Positions 18,072-26,692 of a DNA stretch of 64,000 nucleotides are shown here, piece after piece (the first letter of the stretch is position 1; the number at the start of each line of letters is the position of its first letter). The notes beneath the pieces were generated by a model that saw nothing but the letters and a program-made list of their open reading frames with translations, had not been told where the DNA came from and did no database searches. This DNA is from an uncultured Faecalibacterium sp. (GTDB lineage Bacteria; Bacillota; Clostridia; Oscillospirales; Ruminococcaceae). Both the position numbers and the translations under genes were made by a program. The DNA lies in NCBI GenBank assembly GCA_934525405.1, contig CAKSZF010000002.1, forward strand, positions 1 through 64,000. The letters run 5' to 3'.

Positions 18072-21000
18072 GGCTGTTCCTCCTTTTCTTCGGGTTCTTC
18101 CTCAGGTTCAAAAGGCTTTGCCGGGGCTTCCAGCGCACGCTCGTGCACCCCGGTCTCGTGGCAGCAGATAAAGCTGTAATCGCACCATGTGCAGGGGCTT
18201 TTGCTGCTGCTCACCACCAGCGGCTCGGCATCGATTTTCCCGCCGTAAAGCTGCTCGCCCATCTGGGTGACAAGGTCGTCCAGATGCAGCTGGATGCGGC
18301 TCAGCTTGGCGCTGTCTGCCCGCTTGTCCTTCTGGTAGGGACTGGGTGCGCCATTGCGGTAGCCAAAGGGCAGGTACTTGCCCGTTTCGTCCGCATCCAT
18401 GGCGTCAAAGATTTTCTGCTCGTCCCGCACAAGGCCGTCCAGCTGGTACTCCACCGCCCGGGCAGCCTGTTCGCGGGGCAGGGTCTGGGGGGCGGGGTCA
18501 GCCAGCAGATACAAAACGCCCGCCGGCTGTGCGCCAGTAAAGCGCCCGCCCGCATCCCGGGTCAGACTGAACAGGTACAGCAGCATCTGGCAGTCCAGCC
18601 CGCAGTAGACTTCTTTTAAGTCCAGCTTTTTGCTGCCGGTCTTGTAGTCCACCACCCGCACCCAGCGGGTGCCGTCGTCCTCCATCCACTCATCCGCGCG
18701 GTCCACCGTGCCCACCAGCTGCACCGTGCGCCCGTCCGACAGGCGGTACACCTGCCCAGGCACGGCATCCTCACCGCGTCCTATTTTCAGCTCACAGGCC
18801 ACGGGCTTGAATCGGGACTGGTTCTGCTCGTCCCGCAGATAGCACAACAGGCTGGTCATGCTCTTTTTCAGCCGGGAGAGCAGGTAGGCAAAGCGTGCGG
18901 TATCCTCTGGCAGATAGCGCCGTGCGTACTCGTCCACCAGTGCGGCGGCAAGGTCGGCCATGGCGGCATCGTCCAGCTCCAAAAAGGGGCGCAGCCCGGC
19001 GCAAGGGTTGTCTGCCCCGGGGTGGGGGTCCAGCGCCATCTGCAGCACCCAGTGCATCAGGGTACCGCTCTGGTCTGCCGAAAGCTCCGCACGGCGGCGG
19101 GGCTTGAGCCCCAGCACATACTGCAAAAAGTAGCCGTAGCGGCAGGTATAGTATTTTTCCAGCTGGCTGGGCGAGATGTGCAGCCGCCTGCCCAGCAGCA
19201 TTTCCAGTGTGGGCAGATCCTGCACCTGCCGGGGCGGGTCCTGCTCCATGCGCTGCAACAGGGCAAGCCCCCGGGGTGCCTGTACTCCCTCGCCGGGGGC
19301 GCGCAGCGCCTCGGTCAGGCTGGCACGTTCCAGTTCGGTCAGCGGCCAGCCGCCGCCCAGCACGTCTAAGCCGTCTGCGGGGGTGGCAGCAAGGTCAATG
19401 AGTTCCAGCTGCGGCGCGGCGGGCTGCAATGCTTCCACGATGGGTTCCAGCGCAGCGCACAAGGTCTGTCCCTGCCCCTTCGGCCAGCTCATCCACAGCC
19501 CCTTTGCGGGGGCAGTAAGAGCTTTGTAAAAGCAGACCTGTTCCCGCACCACACGGTTCTCAAAGCAGTCCGGCAGATCGATCTGTTTTGCCATCAGCAG
19601 ATCGCGGTCGGCATGGGTCAGCAGGCCGCTTTCTGCGGGGGTACAGGGAAATTCGCCCTCTGCCAGCCCCAGCACGAACACATAGTCCGGTGCATCCAGA
19701 CGCATTTTACCGGCGCTTGCCAGCACCACCGCATCCAGCGTCTGCGGGATGTGGCCAAGGTCGGAGGAGCGCAGCAGCAGGCTGAAAAGATCCTCGTACT
19801 CCGGCACGGTGATGCCCTGACTGCCCAGCAGCCGCGCCATCTCGTCCAGCAGCTGCATCACCACATTCCACTCGCGGGCGACTTCCTCTGCCGCCGGGAT
19901 GCCCCGGGCGGTGCGGATATCCTCCACCTGCGCGGCCTGCTGCCCCTCTGCGCCCAGCTCCTTCAGGCAGAAATACAGCGCCCGGCTGATTTGTTCTGCG
20001 TTGGCGCTGCGCACCTTGCTGCGCAGGGTATCCACCGCCGTCACCAACTTTTTGCGGGCATTCTCGGCGCGGGTCAGGTTCTGGGTATCCTCCTCGGTCA
20101 GCTCGGCGTCACCGAAGCCCCGGGGGCTTTTGGTAAATTCTGCCCGCCACGCCGCTGCATTGGGCGACCATGTGTAGGCATAGTTTTCCAGCGCGCAGAC
20201 TTCCGGCTCGGTCAGGTCGCACAGGCCGGTCTTAGCCAGCACGGTCAGCTGCTCGGTCATGTCCGCACCCCGCAGCAATGCCAGCAGTGCCCGCACCGCC
20301 GTGGCGGGGGCGCTGAACTCCGGGGTGGTGGGCTCGTCGCAGTACAGAGGAATCTCTGCCATGCGGAACTCGTACCGCACCGCAGCCCGGTACAGGCTGA
20401 TATCGCGGCAGACCACCGCAATTTTTCCGCAGCGCACCCCCTGCCGCATCAGGCGGCGGATGGCGGCAGCGGCACAGCGGGTCTCCTCTTCCCGGCTGGC
20501 GGCGGCAAACAGCCGCAACTCCGGGGCTCTTTCCGGCGGGGTGCAGCTGCCGGTCTCCAGCAGCTCGGTCAAGGCGGCAAGCCCCGGGGCATCTTTATGG
20601 CGCAGGTCACGCCGCAGCAGCTCCGGCGCAGCCACCTGTGCGCCGTTTTTGCGCGCCAGCTGGCGCAGCTGCGCCGCCACCTGCTTTGCACCGGAGAACA
20701 GCTCCAGATCACCGGGCTGCATAGGTGCGCCGTCCTCGCACAGCGCCACCGTCACGGCAGGCAATGCAGCCAGCATGGCACCCATCAGCCGCTTTTTGGG
20801 CGCATTAAAGGTATCGAACTCGTCAATGAACACCTCGCGCTCCTGCAAAAAATCCGGCAGCTCGTCCCGGGCAAGCGCAGCTTCCAGCCGGTCTGCCGCC
20901 AGCTCCAGACGGTCAGCGGGGTCCATGCCGGTGCCCGCCAGCAGGCTTTCGTAGCCCTGAAAGATGAGCGCCAGCTCGCCAAGTTTTGCGCTTTCGGTGC

Positions 21001-21430
21001 CGCAGTCCCGGGCAAGCTCCTGCAATTGCTGCCCGGAAAGCCCGGCGCTTTTCAGCTCGTCGATGGTCTCGGCAGCCATCTGGCAAAAGGCTGCGCTGCG
21101 CCGGTGGCGGTAGTAGTAGTGCACGTTATCCTGCAATTCTTCCAGCGCACGGCGCACCAACACCGCCCGCCCGGCATCGGTCAGGGTCTGCACCGCCGCA
21201 CCGCCAAGAGCCGCAAGGATATGCTCCGCCAGACTGGTGAAGGAATAACTTTCCACCATACCGGAAAGGGCATCTCCCAGCTCCCGGTAGATGCGCGCCT
21301 CGGTGCTGGAAGTAAACTGCTCCGGCACCAGCAGGATGCTGCGCTTTCCCGCCTCGGCACGGGCACGGATGCGGGCATACAGCAGGGTGGTCTTGCCGGT
21401 GCCGGAAGCGCCCAGAACCAGTTTCAGCAT
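18068..21430 (-). CDS. addB: Helicase-exonuclease AddB subunit
   Basis: 1120 aa. Partner of AddA; recognises Chi and contributes the second nuclease. P-loop GASGTGKTT at 7-15 (a helicase-like fold without full helicase activity). Near the C-terminus the nuclease motif VVDYKTGSKKL and the Fe-S cysteines (YYTCRYGYF, then CTWCDYSFIC) are visible. Start at MLKLVLGASG (ATG 21428-21430) with GGGAGGAAA upstream; upstream in-frame codons overlap the divergent ruvX promoter and are rejected. First gene of addBA. Confidence 0.94.
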   Translation of the reverse strand: MLKLVLGASGTGKTTLLYARIRARAEAGKRSILLVPEQFTSSTEARIYRELGDALSGMVESYSFTSLAEHILAALGGAAVQTLTDAGRAVLVRRALEELQDNVHYYYRHRRSAAFCQMAAETIDELKSAGLSGQQLQELARDCGTESAKLGELALIFQGYESLLAGTGMDPADRLELAADRLEAALARDELPDFLQEREVFIDEFDTFNAPKKRLMGAMLAALPAVTVALCEDGAPMQPGDLELFSGAKQVAAQLRQLARKNGAQVAAPELLRRDLRHKDAPGLAALTELLETGSCTPPERAPELRLFAAASREEETRCAAAAIRRLMRQGVRCGKIAVVCRDISLYRAAVRYEFRMAEIPLYCDEPTTPEFSAPATAVRALLALLRGADMTEQLTVLAKTGLCDLTEPEVCALENYAYTWSPNAAAWRAEFTKSPRGFGDAELTEEDTQNLTRAENARKKLVTAVDTLRSKVRSANAEQISRALYFCLKELGAEGQQAAQVEDIRTARGIPAAEEVAREWNVVMQLLDEMARLLGSQGITVPEYEDLFSLLLRSSDLGHIPQTLDAVVLASAGKMRLDAPDYVFVLGLAEGEFPCTPAESGLLTHADRDLLMAKQIDLPDCFENRVVREQVCFYKALTAPAKGLWMSWPKGQGQTLCAALEPIVEALQPAAPQLELIDLAATPADGLDVLGGGWPLTELERASLTEALRAPGEGVQAPRGLALLQRMEQDPPRQVQDLPTLEMLLGRRLHISPSQLEKYYTCRYGYFLQYVLGLKPRRRAELSADQSGTLMHWVLQMALDPHPGADNPCAGLRPFLELDDAAMADLAAALVDEYARRYLPEDTARFAYLLSRLKKSMTSLLCYLRDEQNQSRFKPVACELKIGRGEDAVPGQVYRLSDGRTVQLVGTVDRADEWMEDDGTRWVRVVDYKTGSKKLDLKEVYCGLDCQMLLYLFSLTRDAGGRFTGAQPAGVLYLLADPAPQTLPREQAARAVEYQLDGLVRDEQKIFDAMDADETGKYLPFGYRNGAPSPYQKDKRADSAKLSRIQLHLDDLVTQMGEQLYGGKIDAEPLVVSSSKSPCTWCDYSFICCHETGVHERALEAPAKPFEPEEEPEEKEEQP

Positions 21431-21464
21431 TTCGGTTTCCTCCCGCTCGTTGATTTTTGCCTTT

Positions 21465-21493
21465 ATTGTAACACGAAAGCGGAGATAAAACCA
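21465..21493 (-). promoter_or_regulatory. Possible promoter for addBA
   Basis: Minus-strand -10 TACAAT (21465-21470) with a weak -35 TGGTTT at 17 bp. It is back to back with the ruvX promoter. Confidence 0.45.
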
Positions 21494-21503
21494 CCGCTTT
21501 TCT

Positions 21504-21532
21504 TTGCAATCCCGCCGCCGCTGTGGTACACT
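21504..21532 (+). promoter_or_regulatory. Promoter of ruvX
   Basis: -35 TTGCAA (21504-21509), 17-bp spacer, -10 TACACT (21527-21532), about 30 nt before the ruvX start. Confidence 0.8.
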
Positions 21533-21568
21533 GAAAAAAACATTCTGCACACCGGAAAGGGACTTTGT

Positions 21569-22000
21569 ATGAAGATTTTAGCCGTTGACTACGGGGACAG
21601 CCGCACCGGCCTTGCCACCTGCGACCGCACCGAATTTCTTACCACTGCCATCACGCCCCAGATCACCTTAAAGGCCCGCAACAAGGTAGCCGCCCGAGTA
21701 TGCGAGGTAGCCAAGGAGATCGAAGCCGAGATGATTTTGATTGGTCTGCCGCTGAATATGGACGGCACCGAGGGCGAACGCGCCGCCAAGAGCCGCAAGC
21801 TGGCAAAGACCGTGGAGCTTTGGAGCGGCCTGCCGGTGCGGATGTGGGACGAGCGCCAAACCACCTGCGCCGCCGCCGATCTTCTGGACGAGAGCGGCAC
21901 CTTTGGCAGCCGCCGCAAGGAGATCTTGGATTCGGTCAGCGCCACGGTGATTCTGGAGGACTATCTTGCATGGCGCAAGGAGCACCCCGGGGAGATATAA
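21569..22000 (+). CDS. ruvX: Holliday junction resolvase-like RuvX/YqgF
   Basis: 143 aa. RNase H-fold nuclease implicated in pre-16S rRNA 5'-end processing and proposed as a Holliday junction resolvase. MKILAVDYGDSRTGLA holds the first catalytic Asp; LIGLPLNMDGTEGERAA and WDERQTTCAA are family blocks. ATG 21569 follows GGAAAGGGA; the open frame extends much further upstream but that part is antisense to addB. Single-gene unit between a consensus promoter and a terminator. Confidence 0.93.
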   Translation: MKILAVDYGDSRTGLATCDRTEFLTTAITPQITLKARNKVAARVCEVAKEIEAEMILIGLPLNMDGTEGERAAKSRKLAKTVELWSGLPVRMWDERQTTCAAADLLDESGTFGSRRKEILDSVSATVILEDYLAWRKEHPGEI

Positions 22001-22001
22001 A

Positions 22002-22035
22002 AAATGATGCCTGTGCTCACGCACAGGCATCATTT
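22002..22035. terminator. Bidirectional terminator between ruvX and the cyclophilin gene
   Basis: Perfect 14-bp arms AAATGATGCCTGTG / CACAGGCATCATTT with a 6-nt loop, A-rich before and T-rich after, so usable from both converging genes. Confidence 0.85.
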
Positions 22036-22040
22036 ACTAT

Positions 22041-22763
22041 TTATCCCTGATAGGTCTCGATGCTCACGCTGTTGATGGTGATATCGGTGGTGGGCTTCTG
22101 GTTTTCGTCCACGGCAGTCTGGGCGATGGCATCCACGATGTCCATGCCCTCATACACCTGCCCGAACACGGTATCGGTGTAGTCCAGATAGGGCGCACCG
22201 CCCGCCGTCTGGTAAGCGGATACCACCTCGGCGCGGTAACCGGCGGCGTTCATCTGATCCACCAGCTCCTGCGTTACCGACTGGTCTCCCGGCAGCGATT
22301 CCACCACATAGAACACGCTGGCGCACGCGCCGGAGGCATCCACGCCCATGCACAGCGCCCCGGCGTAGTGGTGCAGACTGTCCGATGCTTCCACCGGATA
22401 GCGATTGCCCTTCCAGATGGTAGAGCCCTTGCCGTCTGCGCCCTGCCCGGCTTCCACCACGAACTGGTTCTCTACCCGGCTCACGGTAAGGCCGTTGTAG
22501 TAGCCCTGCTGCACAAGGCCGATAAAGTTATCGCAGGCCTGCGGGGCCTTTTCCGGGAAAAGCACCGCACGGAAAACACCCGCAGAGGTGTCGAACACCG
22601 CAACCGTGTCCCCCGCCGCCGGGTGGGTAAACTGCAGCTCGGCCGATTCCACCGCCGGGCGGCTGATGCTCTGGACGGTGCTGCCGTTTTCCTGCGGCCG
22701 CAGCGTGCAGCCGGTAAGCAGCAGCACCGCCACAAGACAGACTGCCCCGAATTTTTTCAACAT
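22041..22763 (-). CDS. Lipoprotein cyclophilin-type peptidyl-prolyl isomerase
   Basis: 240 aa. A signal peptide with lipobox LLTGC (Cys19) predicts a membrane-anchored extracytoplasmic protein. The cyclophilin core is seen in FDTSAGVFRAVLFPEKAP, NFIGLVQQGYYNGL and the C-terminal TVFGQVYEGMDIVDAIA. The usual catalytic FxxQGGD stretch is replaced by NQFVVEAGQGAD, so isomerase activity is uncertain. Start at ATG 22761-22763 with AGGGAG upstream; a longer frame is open but carries no signal peptide at its start. Convergent with ruvX. Confidence 0.87.
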   Translation of the reverse strand: MLKKFGAVCLVAVLLLTGCTLRPQENGSTVQSISRPAVESAELQFTHPAAGDTVAVFDTSAGVFRAVLFPEKAPQACDNFIGLVQQGYYNGLTVSRVENQFVVEAGQGADGKGSTIWKGNRYPVEASDSLHHYAGALCMGVDASGACASVFYVVESLPGDQSVTQELVDQMNAAGYRAEVVSAYQTAGGAPYLDYTDTVFGQVYEGMDIVDAIAQTAVDENQKPTTDITINSVSIETYQG

Positions 22764-22910
22764 ATTCCCGCTCCCTGTTCCATATACTGTACTACAACGC
22801 TGCACGGTGCAGCGCAAAAGATTCAACCAGTAGTATACCATATTCTGCGCGGCAGTGCGAGAGGAAATTGCGTGAAAATTTATCCAATGATTTCTGTGCG
22901 AAAAAGCATC

Positions 22911-22939
22911 TTGACGAACCGGGCAAAACACGCTACACT
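22911..22939 (+). promoter_or_regulatory. Promoter of the DUF1292 gene
   Basis: -35 TTGACG (22911-22916), 17-bp spacer, -10 TACACT (22934-22939); about 65 nt leader. Confidence 0.85.
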
Positions 22940-23011
22940 ATAAGCAGACCAAGCGGGGCACAGCCCGCAGCATCAACTGCTTTTTGTGATGAAGCAATAC
23001 AGGAGCGTATT

Positions 23012-23329
23012 ATGTCTGACGAGATCAAGAACCCCAATACCGAAGAGGAAGAATATCAGCCCGACCTGATGACCCTTGAGGACGAGGACGGCAACGAGGT
23101 CACCTTTGAGGTGATCGATGCGCTGGACCACAAGGGCGTGCATTATCTGGCTGTTGTGGAATACGCCGAGAACGAAGAGGACCTGAACGAGGACGCCCAG
23201 CTGGTGATCCTGAGTGTCGGGGAGGACGACGAAGGCGAATATCTGGACGTTGTAGAGGATGACGAAGTGCTGATGGAAGTCAGCAAGCTGTTCGAGCAGC
23301 GTCTGAGCGAGGACTACGATATCGAGTAA
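23012..23329 (+). CDS. DUF1292 (YrzB-family) acidic protein
   Basis: 105 aa, very acidic. Contains the family core LMTLEDEDGNEVTFEVIDAL and YLAVVEYAENEEDLNEDAQ. Function unknown; in Firmicutes the gene commonly sits with ruvX, alaS and ireB, and here it is near ruvX. ATG 23012 follows AGGAG. The preceding frame is open but would overlap the promoter. A structured RNA follows. Confidence 0.88.
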   Translation: MSDEIKNPNTEEEEYQPDLMTLEDEDGNEVTFEVIDALDHKGVHYLAVVEYAENEEDLNEDAQLVILSVGEDDEGEYLDVVEDDEVLMEVSKLFEQRLSEDYDIE

Positions 23330-23387
23330 GTCCTTTGACGGATTGACCGTGCAAGACTTCCTGCCCGGCTCGATTTGTTGCGGTTTG

Positions 23388-23622
23388 TATGATCCTACTA
23401 ATCATTCAACGGGAGCCCGGAGTTCTCCGGTGGATTGCAGACCTCCCCGCCATGGGTCGACCATGGAGGCTCGATGAGGAAGCGTGATTCCGGAGACAGG
23501 GCACCCACCTGTCCGTAAGGGTAGGTTTGATTGGCCGCAGACGACCGGGCGGGATTTTTATAGTAATCCAATCCACCGCTTGTGCCCCTGCAAACACAGG
23601 GCACAGCTGTGGATTTTTTTAT
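23388..23622 (+). ncRNA. Structured non-coding RNA, 6S RNA (ssrS) candidate
   Basis: The 320-bp gap between the DUF1292 and peroxiredoxin-like genes holds a -10-like TATGAT (23388-23393), a long folded region and a terminator. Pairings that can be traced: GCCCGG/CCGGGC (23415-23420 with 23545-23550), a small CCGGT/GGCCG helix, ACCTCCC with GGGTAGGT (23441-23447 with 23519-23526), and inside it three hairpins (CCATGG/CCATGG at 23450-23466, GGAA/TTCC at 23478-23491, GACAGG/CCTGTC at 23495-23513). Size (about 160-220 nt) and an elongated closing stem with internal loops fit 6S RNA, which captures sigma-A RNA polymerase. The branched apex is less typical; a leader or riboswitch for the downstream gene is the alternative. 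Confidence 0.5.
23570..23620 (+). terminator. Intrinsic terminator of the structured RNA
   Basis: AATCCAC and TGTGCCC pair with GGGCACA and GTGGATT around the loop, followed by seven T residues. Confidence 0.85.
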
Positions 23623-23651
23623 CACCATTTGAAAGGATGTGCAATTGCGGC

Positions 23652-24296
23652 ATGAGTTCTGAGCATCTGGTTGGTACCTCCATTCCCCGGTTCACCTTTG
23701 ACACCCCCACCACCCCGGGCAACGATTTTTACGCCCTGTGCGAGGGCACCGAGCCCCTGTGCATGATCTTTCTGTCCGGGTTCGATCACCCGGTCACCCG
23801 GGAATACCTGACCCGCTACTTAAAGACCCTGCCGCGGCTGCGGGGTGTGCGGCTGGCGTGCGTGGTGCGCACAGCCCCCCGCGCGGTGGCCGAGGCTACG
23901 CAGGGGAAGGAGTTTCCCTTCCCCATCATCTGCGATGCGCCGGGTGTGCTGTACAGTTATCTGGGGGTGGAGCAGGCGCGCGGGCTTTTGAGCTGGAGCT
24001 TTTCTGCCCAGCGCATCTACAAAAGTGCCCGGGATGCCGGTTATCACTACGACCGCAATGCCCCGCAGATCCTGCCCATGACCCTGATCGTAGGGCATGA
24101 GGGCAAGATCTTGTTCACCCACTCCGGCCGCAGCCAGACCGACCTGCCGGAGGACTGCATTGCCATCCGGGAGCTTGCCCGCGAGGTGATCCATACGAAA
24201 GCTGCCGACCAGCGCCGCACAAGCCACCACTGCTCGGACGAAACGCTGACCCTGCCCGACCTTATCGGCTGGGACGATGTGGATAACGACCGATAA
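23652..24296 (+). CDS. Peroxiredoxin-like (AhpC/TSA-related) protein
   Basis: 214 aa. Thioredoxin-fold protein: N-terminal TSIPRFTFDTP, then LCMIFLSGFDHPVTREYL where a peroxiredoxin would carry its peroxidatic Cys; the equivalent is not obvious here, so activity is unproven. FPFPIICDAPGVLYSYLGVEQA and MTLIVGHEGKILFTHSGR match the rest of the fold. Two in-frame ATGs exist: 23637 has its Shine-Dalgarno AAAGG touching the codon, 23652 has a long but workable 14-nt gap; the latter is preferred. Downstream of the 6S-like RNA terminator. Confidence 0.68.
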   Translation: MSSEHLVGTSIPRFTFDTPTTPGNDFYALCEGTEPLCMIFLSGFDHPVTREYLTRYLKTLPRLRGVRLACVVRTAPRAVAEATQGKEFPFPIICDAPGVLYSYLGVEQARGLLSWSFSAQRIYKSARDAGYHYDRNAPQILPMTLIVGHEGKILFTHSGRSQTDLPEDCIAIRELAREVIHTKAADQRRTSHHCSDETLTLPDLIGWDDVDNDR

Positions 24297-24305
24297 CACA
24301 AGCAC

Positions 24306-24343
24306 AAAACGGCTGCCGCACTGTTAAGTGCAGCAGCCGTTTT
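24306..24343. terminator. Bidirectional terminator
   Basis: AAAACGGCTGC.GCACT loop AGTGC.GCAGCCGTTTT: long stem between convergent genes, with A-tract and T-tract on its two sides. Confidence 0.85.
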
Positions 24344-24344
24344 G

Positions 24345-24551
24345 TTATTCTTCCTCCGGTTCCTCGCTGAACAGATTCGGAATGCAGCCAAGGGCGGCCA
24401 AGCCCACCAGCGCAAACACGATGCGGGACCACACCGAGGTGCTGCCGCCCAGCAGCCAGCCCACAAGGTCGAACTGAAAAAGCCCCACGAGCCCCCAGTT
24501 TACACCGCCCACAATGAGCAGCAGCAGGCAGATTTTGTAAAAGGTCTGCAT
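24345..24551 (-). CDS. DUF378 small membrane protein
   Basis: 68 aa with two hydrophobic helices (about 5-28 and 40-60). The ICLLLLIVGGVNWGLVGLF stretch is the hallmark of DUF378 (YuzA-like) proteins of unknown function. Start ATG 24549-24551; its ribosome site AGGAGGTC is the 3' arm of the preceding ispE terminator hairpin, an unusual arrangement that may keep expression low. Confidence 0.88.
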   Translation of the reverse strand: MQTFYKICLLLLIVGGVNWGLVGLFQFDLVGWLLGGSTSVWSRIVFALVGLAALGCIPNLFSEEPEEE

Positions 24552-24600
24552 AAAAAAGACCTCCTTCCTTTGGGGCCAGTATGCCCTGCGGGAAGGAGGT
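24552..24600 (-). terminator. ispE terminator that contains the DUF378 ribosome site
   Basis: Minus strand: ACCTCCTTCC (24591-24600) pairs with GGAAGGAGGT (24559-24568), an inner GGGC/GCCC helix sits in the loop, and CTTTTTT follows and runs straight into the ATG of the DUF378 gene. Confidence 0.75.
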
Positions 24601-24610
24601 TTATACTTTT

Positions 24611-25495
24611 TCAGCGGATCACCCGGGCACCGCCGCGGTCGGGCTTGGCAACGTAGACCTGCGGCCACTGCCGCTTTGCTGCCGCTGCGGCGGCTCTGGC
24701 GGCAGCTTCGTCCCGGAACACGCCGAACACCGCCGCACCGCTGCCGGTCATCAGCGCGGCAACCGCGCCGTTCGCCCGGAGCAGGGCTTTGATCGCCTCG
24801 TTGTCCTTTGCGCCGCTGCACTCTTCCAGTGCGTTGCCTGCGGCAGCACATACGGCGTCCAAGTCTCCGGCACGGATGGCTTTTTCCTGCGCCTCACAGT
24901 CCGGGTGGGTGCTGCTGCCCACGGTATCGTAGGCGGCAAAGGCCTCCGGGGTGGACACGCCGTAGTCCGGCATCACCACCGTGAACCAGCAGTCCGGCAC
25001 AGGGGGCAGCGCCTTGAGCAGGTCGCCCACGCCCTGCACCCGGCAGGTGCCGCCCATCAGGGCAAAGGGCACGTCCGCACCGATGCCTGCACCCAGCGCA
25101 CACAGCTCGCTCATGGAAAGCTTTGCGCCGTACAGGGCGTTCAGACCCACCAGCACGGCGGCGGCGTCTGCGCTGCCGCCCGCCATGCCTGCCCGCACCG
25201 GGGTGTTTTTGTAGATGGTGATATCCACCCCCGCCAGCAGGCCGGTGTAGTGGAAGAACGCCAGCGCCGCCTTGATGGCGGTATTTTTATCGTTGGGCTG
25301 CACAAGGCTGCCCGGCAGACGCAGACTGAGCCCGGCGCTGCGGCGCAGCATCACCCGCTCGTACAGGGTGATGGTCTGCATGGTCATATCCAGCGCATGG
25401 TAGCCGTTGGGCAGCAGCCCTACCACATCCAGTGCCAGATTGAGCTTGGCCGGGGCCAGCACGGTCACTGCGTTTTTCCGCTCTCGCCGTTCCAT
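24611..25495 (-). CDS. ispE: 4-diphosphocytidyl-2-C-methyl-D-erythritol kinase
   Basis: 294 aa. GHMP kinase of the MEP isoprenoid pathway; phosphorylates the 2-hydroxyl of CDP-ME. N-terminal APAKLNLALDVVGLLPNGYH, the ATP loop PVRAGMAGGSADAAA and C-terminal LMTGSGAAVFGVF are the three GHMP motifs. Lies 12 nt after the aminotransferase gene. Confidence 0.95.
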   Translation of the reverse strand: MERRERKNAVTVLAPAKLNLALDVVGLLPNGYHALDMTMQTITLYERVMLRRSAGLSLRLPGSLVQPNDKNTAIKAALAFFHYTGLLAGVDITIYKNTPVRAGMAGGSADAAAVLVGLNALYGAKLSMSELCALGAGIGADVPFALMGGTCRVQGVGDLLKALPPVPDCWFTVVMPDYGVSTPEAFAAYDTVGSSTHPDCEAQEKAIRAGDLDAVCAAAGNALEECSGAKDNEAIKALLRANGAVAALMTGSGAAVFGVFRDEAAARAAAAAAKRQWPQVYVAKPDRGGARVIR

Positions 25496-25507
25496 CTGTG
25501 TTCCTCC

Positions 25508-26692
25508 TCAGTTGCCGTGGTAGATGTTGTTTTCCACCAAAAACTCCCGGATGCGCTTCAGCGCCTCGGTCAGGTGCTCCACGCTGTACGCGTAGGAAAC
25601 GCGGCAGTACCCCTCGCCGGAAGCGCCAAAGGCATCGCCGGGGATGATGGCAACGTGCTTTTGCTCCAAAAGCTTTGTGCAGAACTCCTGACTGCTCATG
25701 CCGGTGCTCTTGATGCAGGGGAAGGCGTAGAACGCGCCCCGGGGCTCAAAGCAGGTCAGACCCATATCGTTGAAGCTGCGCACCACTAAACGGCGGCGCA
25801 TATTGTACTCGTCCCGCATCCTGTCGATCTCGCCGTCGCACTCCTTCAGGGCAGTGATGGCGGCGTACTGGCTGGTAGTGGGTGCGCTCATGATGGCGCT
25901 CTGGTGGATCTTGGTCATAATTTTAATGACCGCCTCCGGGCCGCAGGCATAGCCCAGCCGCCAGCCGGTCATGGCGTAGCTTTTGGAAAAGCCATTCACC
26001 ACGATCGTGCGCTCTGCCATGTCGGGCAGGGTGGCAATGGAAACGTGCGGCCGCAGGCCGTAGTTCAGCTCGGCGTAGATCTCGTCGGACAACACCATGA
26101 TGTCAGTGCCGCGCAGCACCTCAGCCACAGCCTCCAGATCCTCCCGCTCCATCACCGCACCGGTGGGGTTATTGGGAAAGGGCATGATGACCAGCTTGGT
26201 CTTGGGGGTGATAGCCGCCTTCAGCGCATCGGCACGCAGACGGAACTCGTCCTCCTGACGGCAGGCAACGTGCACCGGCACGCCGCCGGACAGGGTGGTG
26301 ATGGGCTCGTAGCACACAAAGCAGGGCTCCGGGATGATCACCTCGTCCCCGGGCTTGACCAGCGTGCGGATGCACATATCAATGGCTTCGCTGCCGCCCA
26401 CGGTCACAAGGATCTGCCGCATGGGGTCGTAGCGCAGGTTCATGCGCCGCTCCAGATACCGGCTGATCTCGGCGCGCAGCTCTTTTAAGCCGGCGTTGGA
26501 GGTATAGCGGGTGCGGCCATGCTCAAGGCTTTCAATGCCGGCTTCGCGCACAGCCCACGGGGTCTTAAAGTCCGGCTCGCCTACGCCAAGGCTGATGCAC
26601 TCGGGCATTTCGGCGGCCAGATCGAAAAATTTGCGGATGCCGGAGGGGCGCATGGCCTTGGCGGCAGGCGCGATCAGTTTATCATAATCCAT
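25508..26692 (-). CDS. PLP-dependent class I/II aminotransferase
   Basis: 394 aa, fold-type I. Markers: ISLGVGEPDFKTP at the N-terminus, MPFPNNPTGAVM, SDEIYAELNYG, the Schiff-base Lys in NGFSKSYAMTGWRLGYACG and the C-terminal carboxylate-binding Arg in EGYCRVSYAYS. Likely an aromatic, aspartate or alanine aminotransferase; substrate is not decidable. ATG 26690-26692 overlaps the Lrp gene TGA by one base (TGATG), implying translational coupling. The Lrp-aminotransferase pair is common in Clostridia. Confidence 0.9.
   Translation of the reverse strand: MDYDKLIAPAAKAMRPSGIRKFFDLAAEMPECISLGVGEPDFKTPWAVREAGIESLEHGRTRYTSNAGLKELRAEISRYLERRMNLRYDPMRQILVTVGGSEAIDMCIRTLVKPGDEVIIPEPCFVCYEPITTLSGGVPVHVACRQEDEFRLRADALKAAITPKTKLVIMPFPNNPTGAVMEREDLEAVAEVLRGTDIMVLSDEIYAELNYGLRPHVSIATLPDMAERTIVVNGFSKSYAMTGWRLGYACGPEAVIKIMTKIHQSAIMSAPTTSQYAAITALKECDGEIDRMRDEYNMRRRLVVRSFNDMGLTCFEPRGAFYAFPCIKSTGMSSQEFCTKLLEQKHVAIIPGDAFGASGEGYCRVSYAYSVEHLTEALKRIREFLVENNIYHGN

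Noticed and set aside
23395-23570. RNase P RNA, SRP RNA, tmRNA, T-box, FMN, cobalamin, TPP or SAM riboswitch
   Set aside because: The conserved sequence blocks of these RNAs were looked for by eye and are missing.
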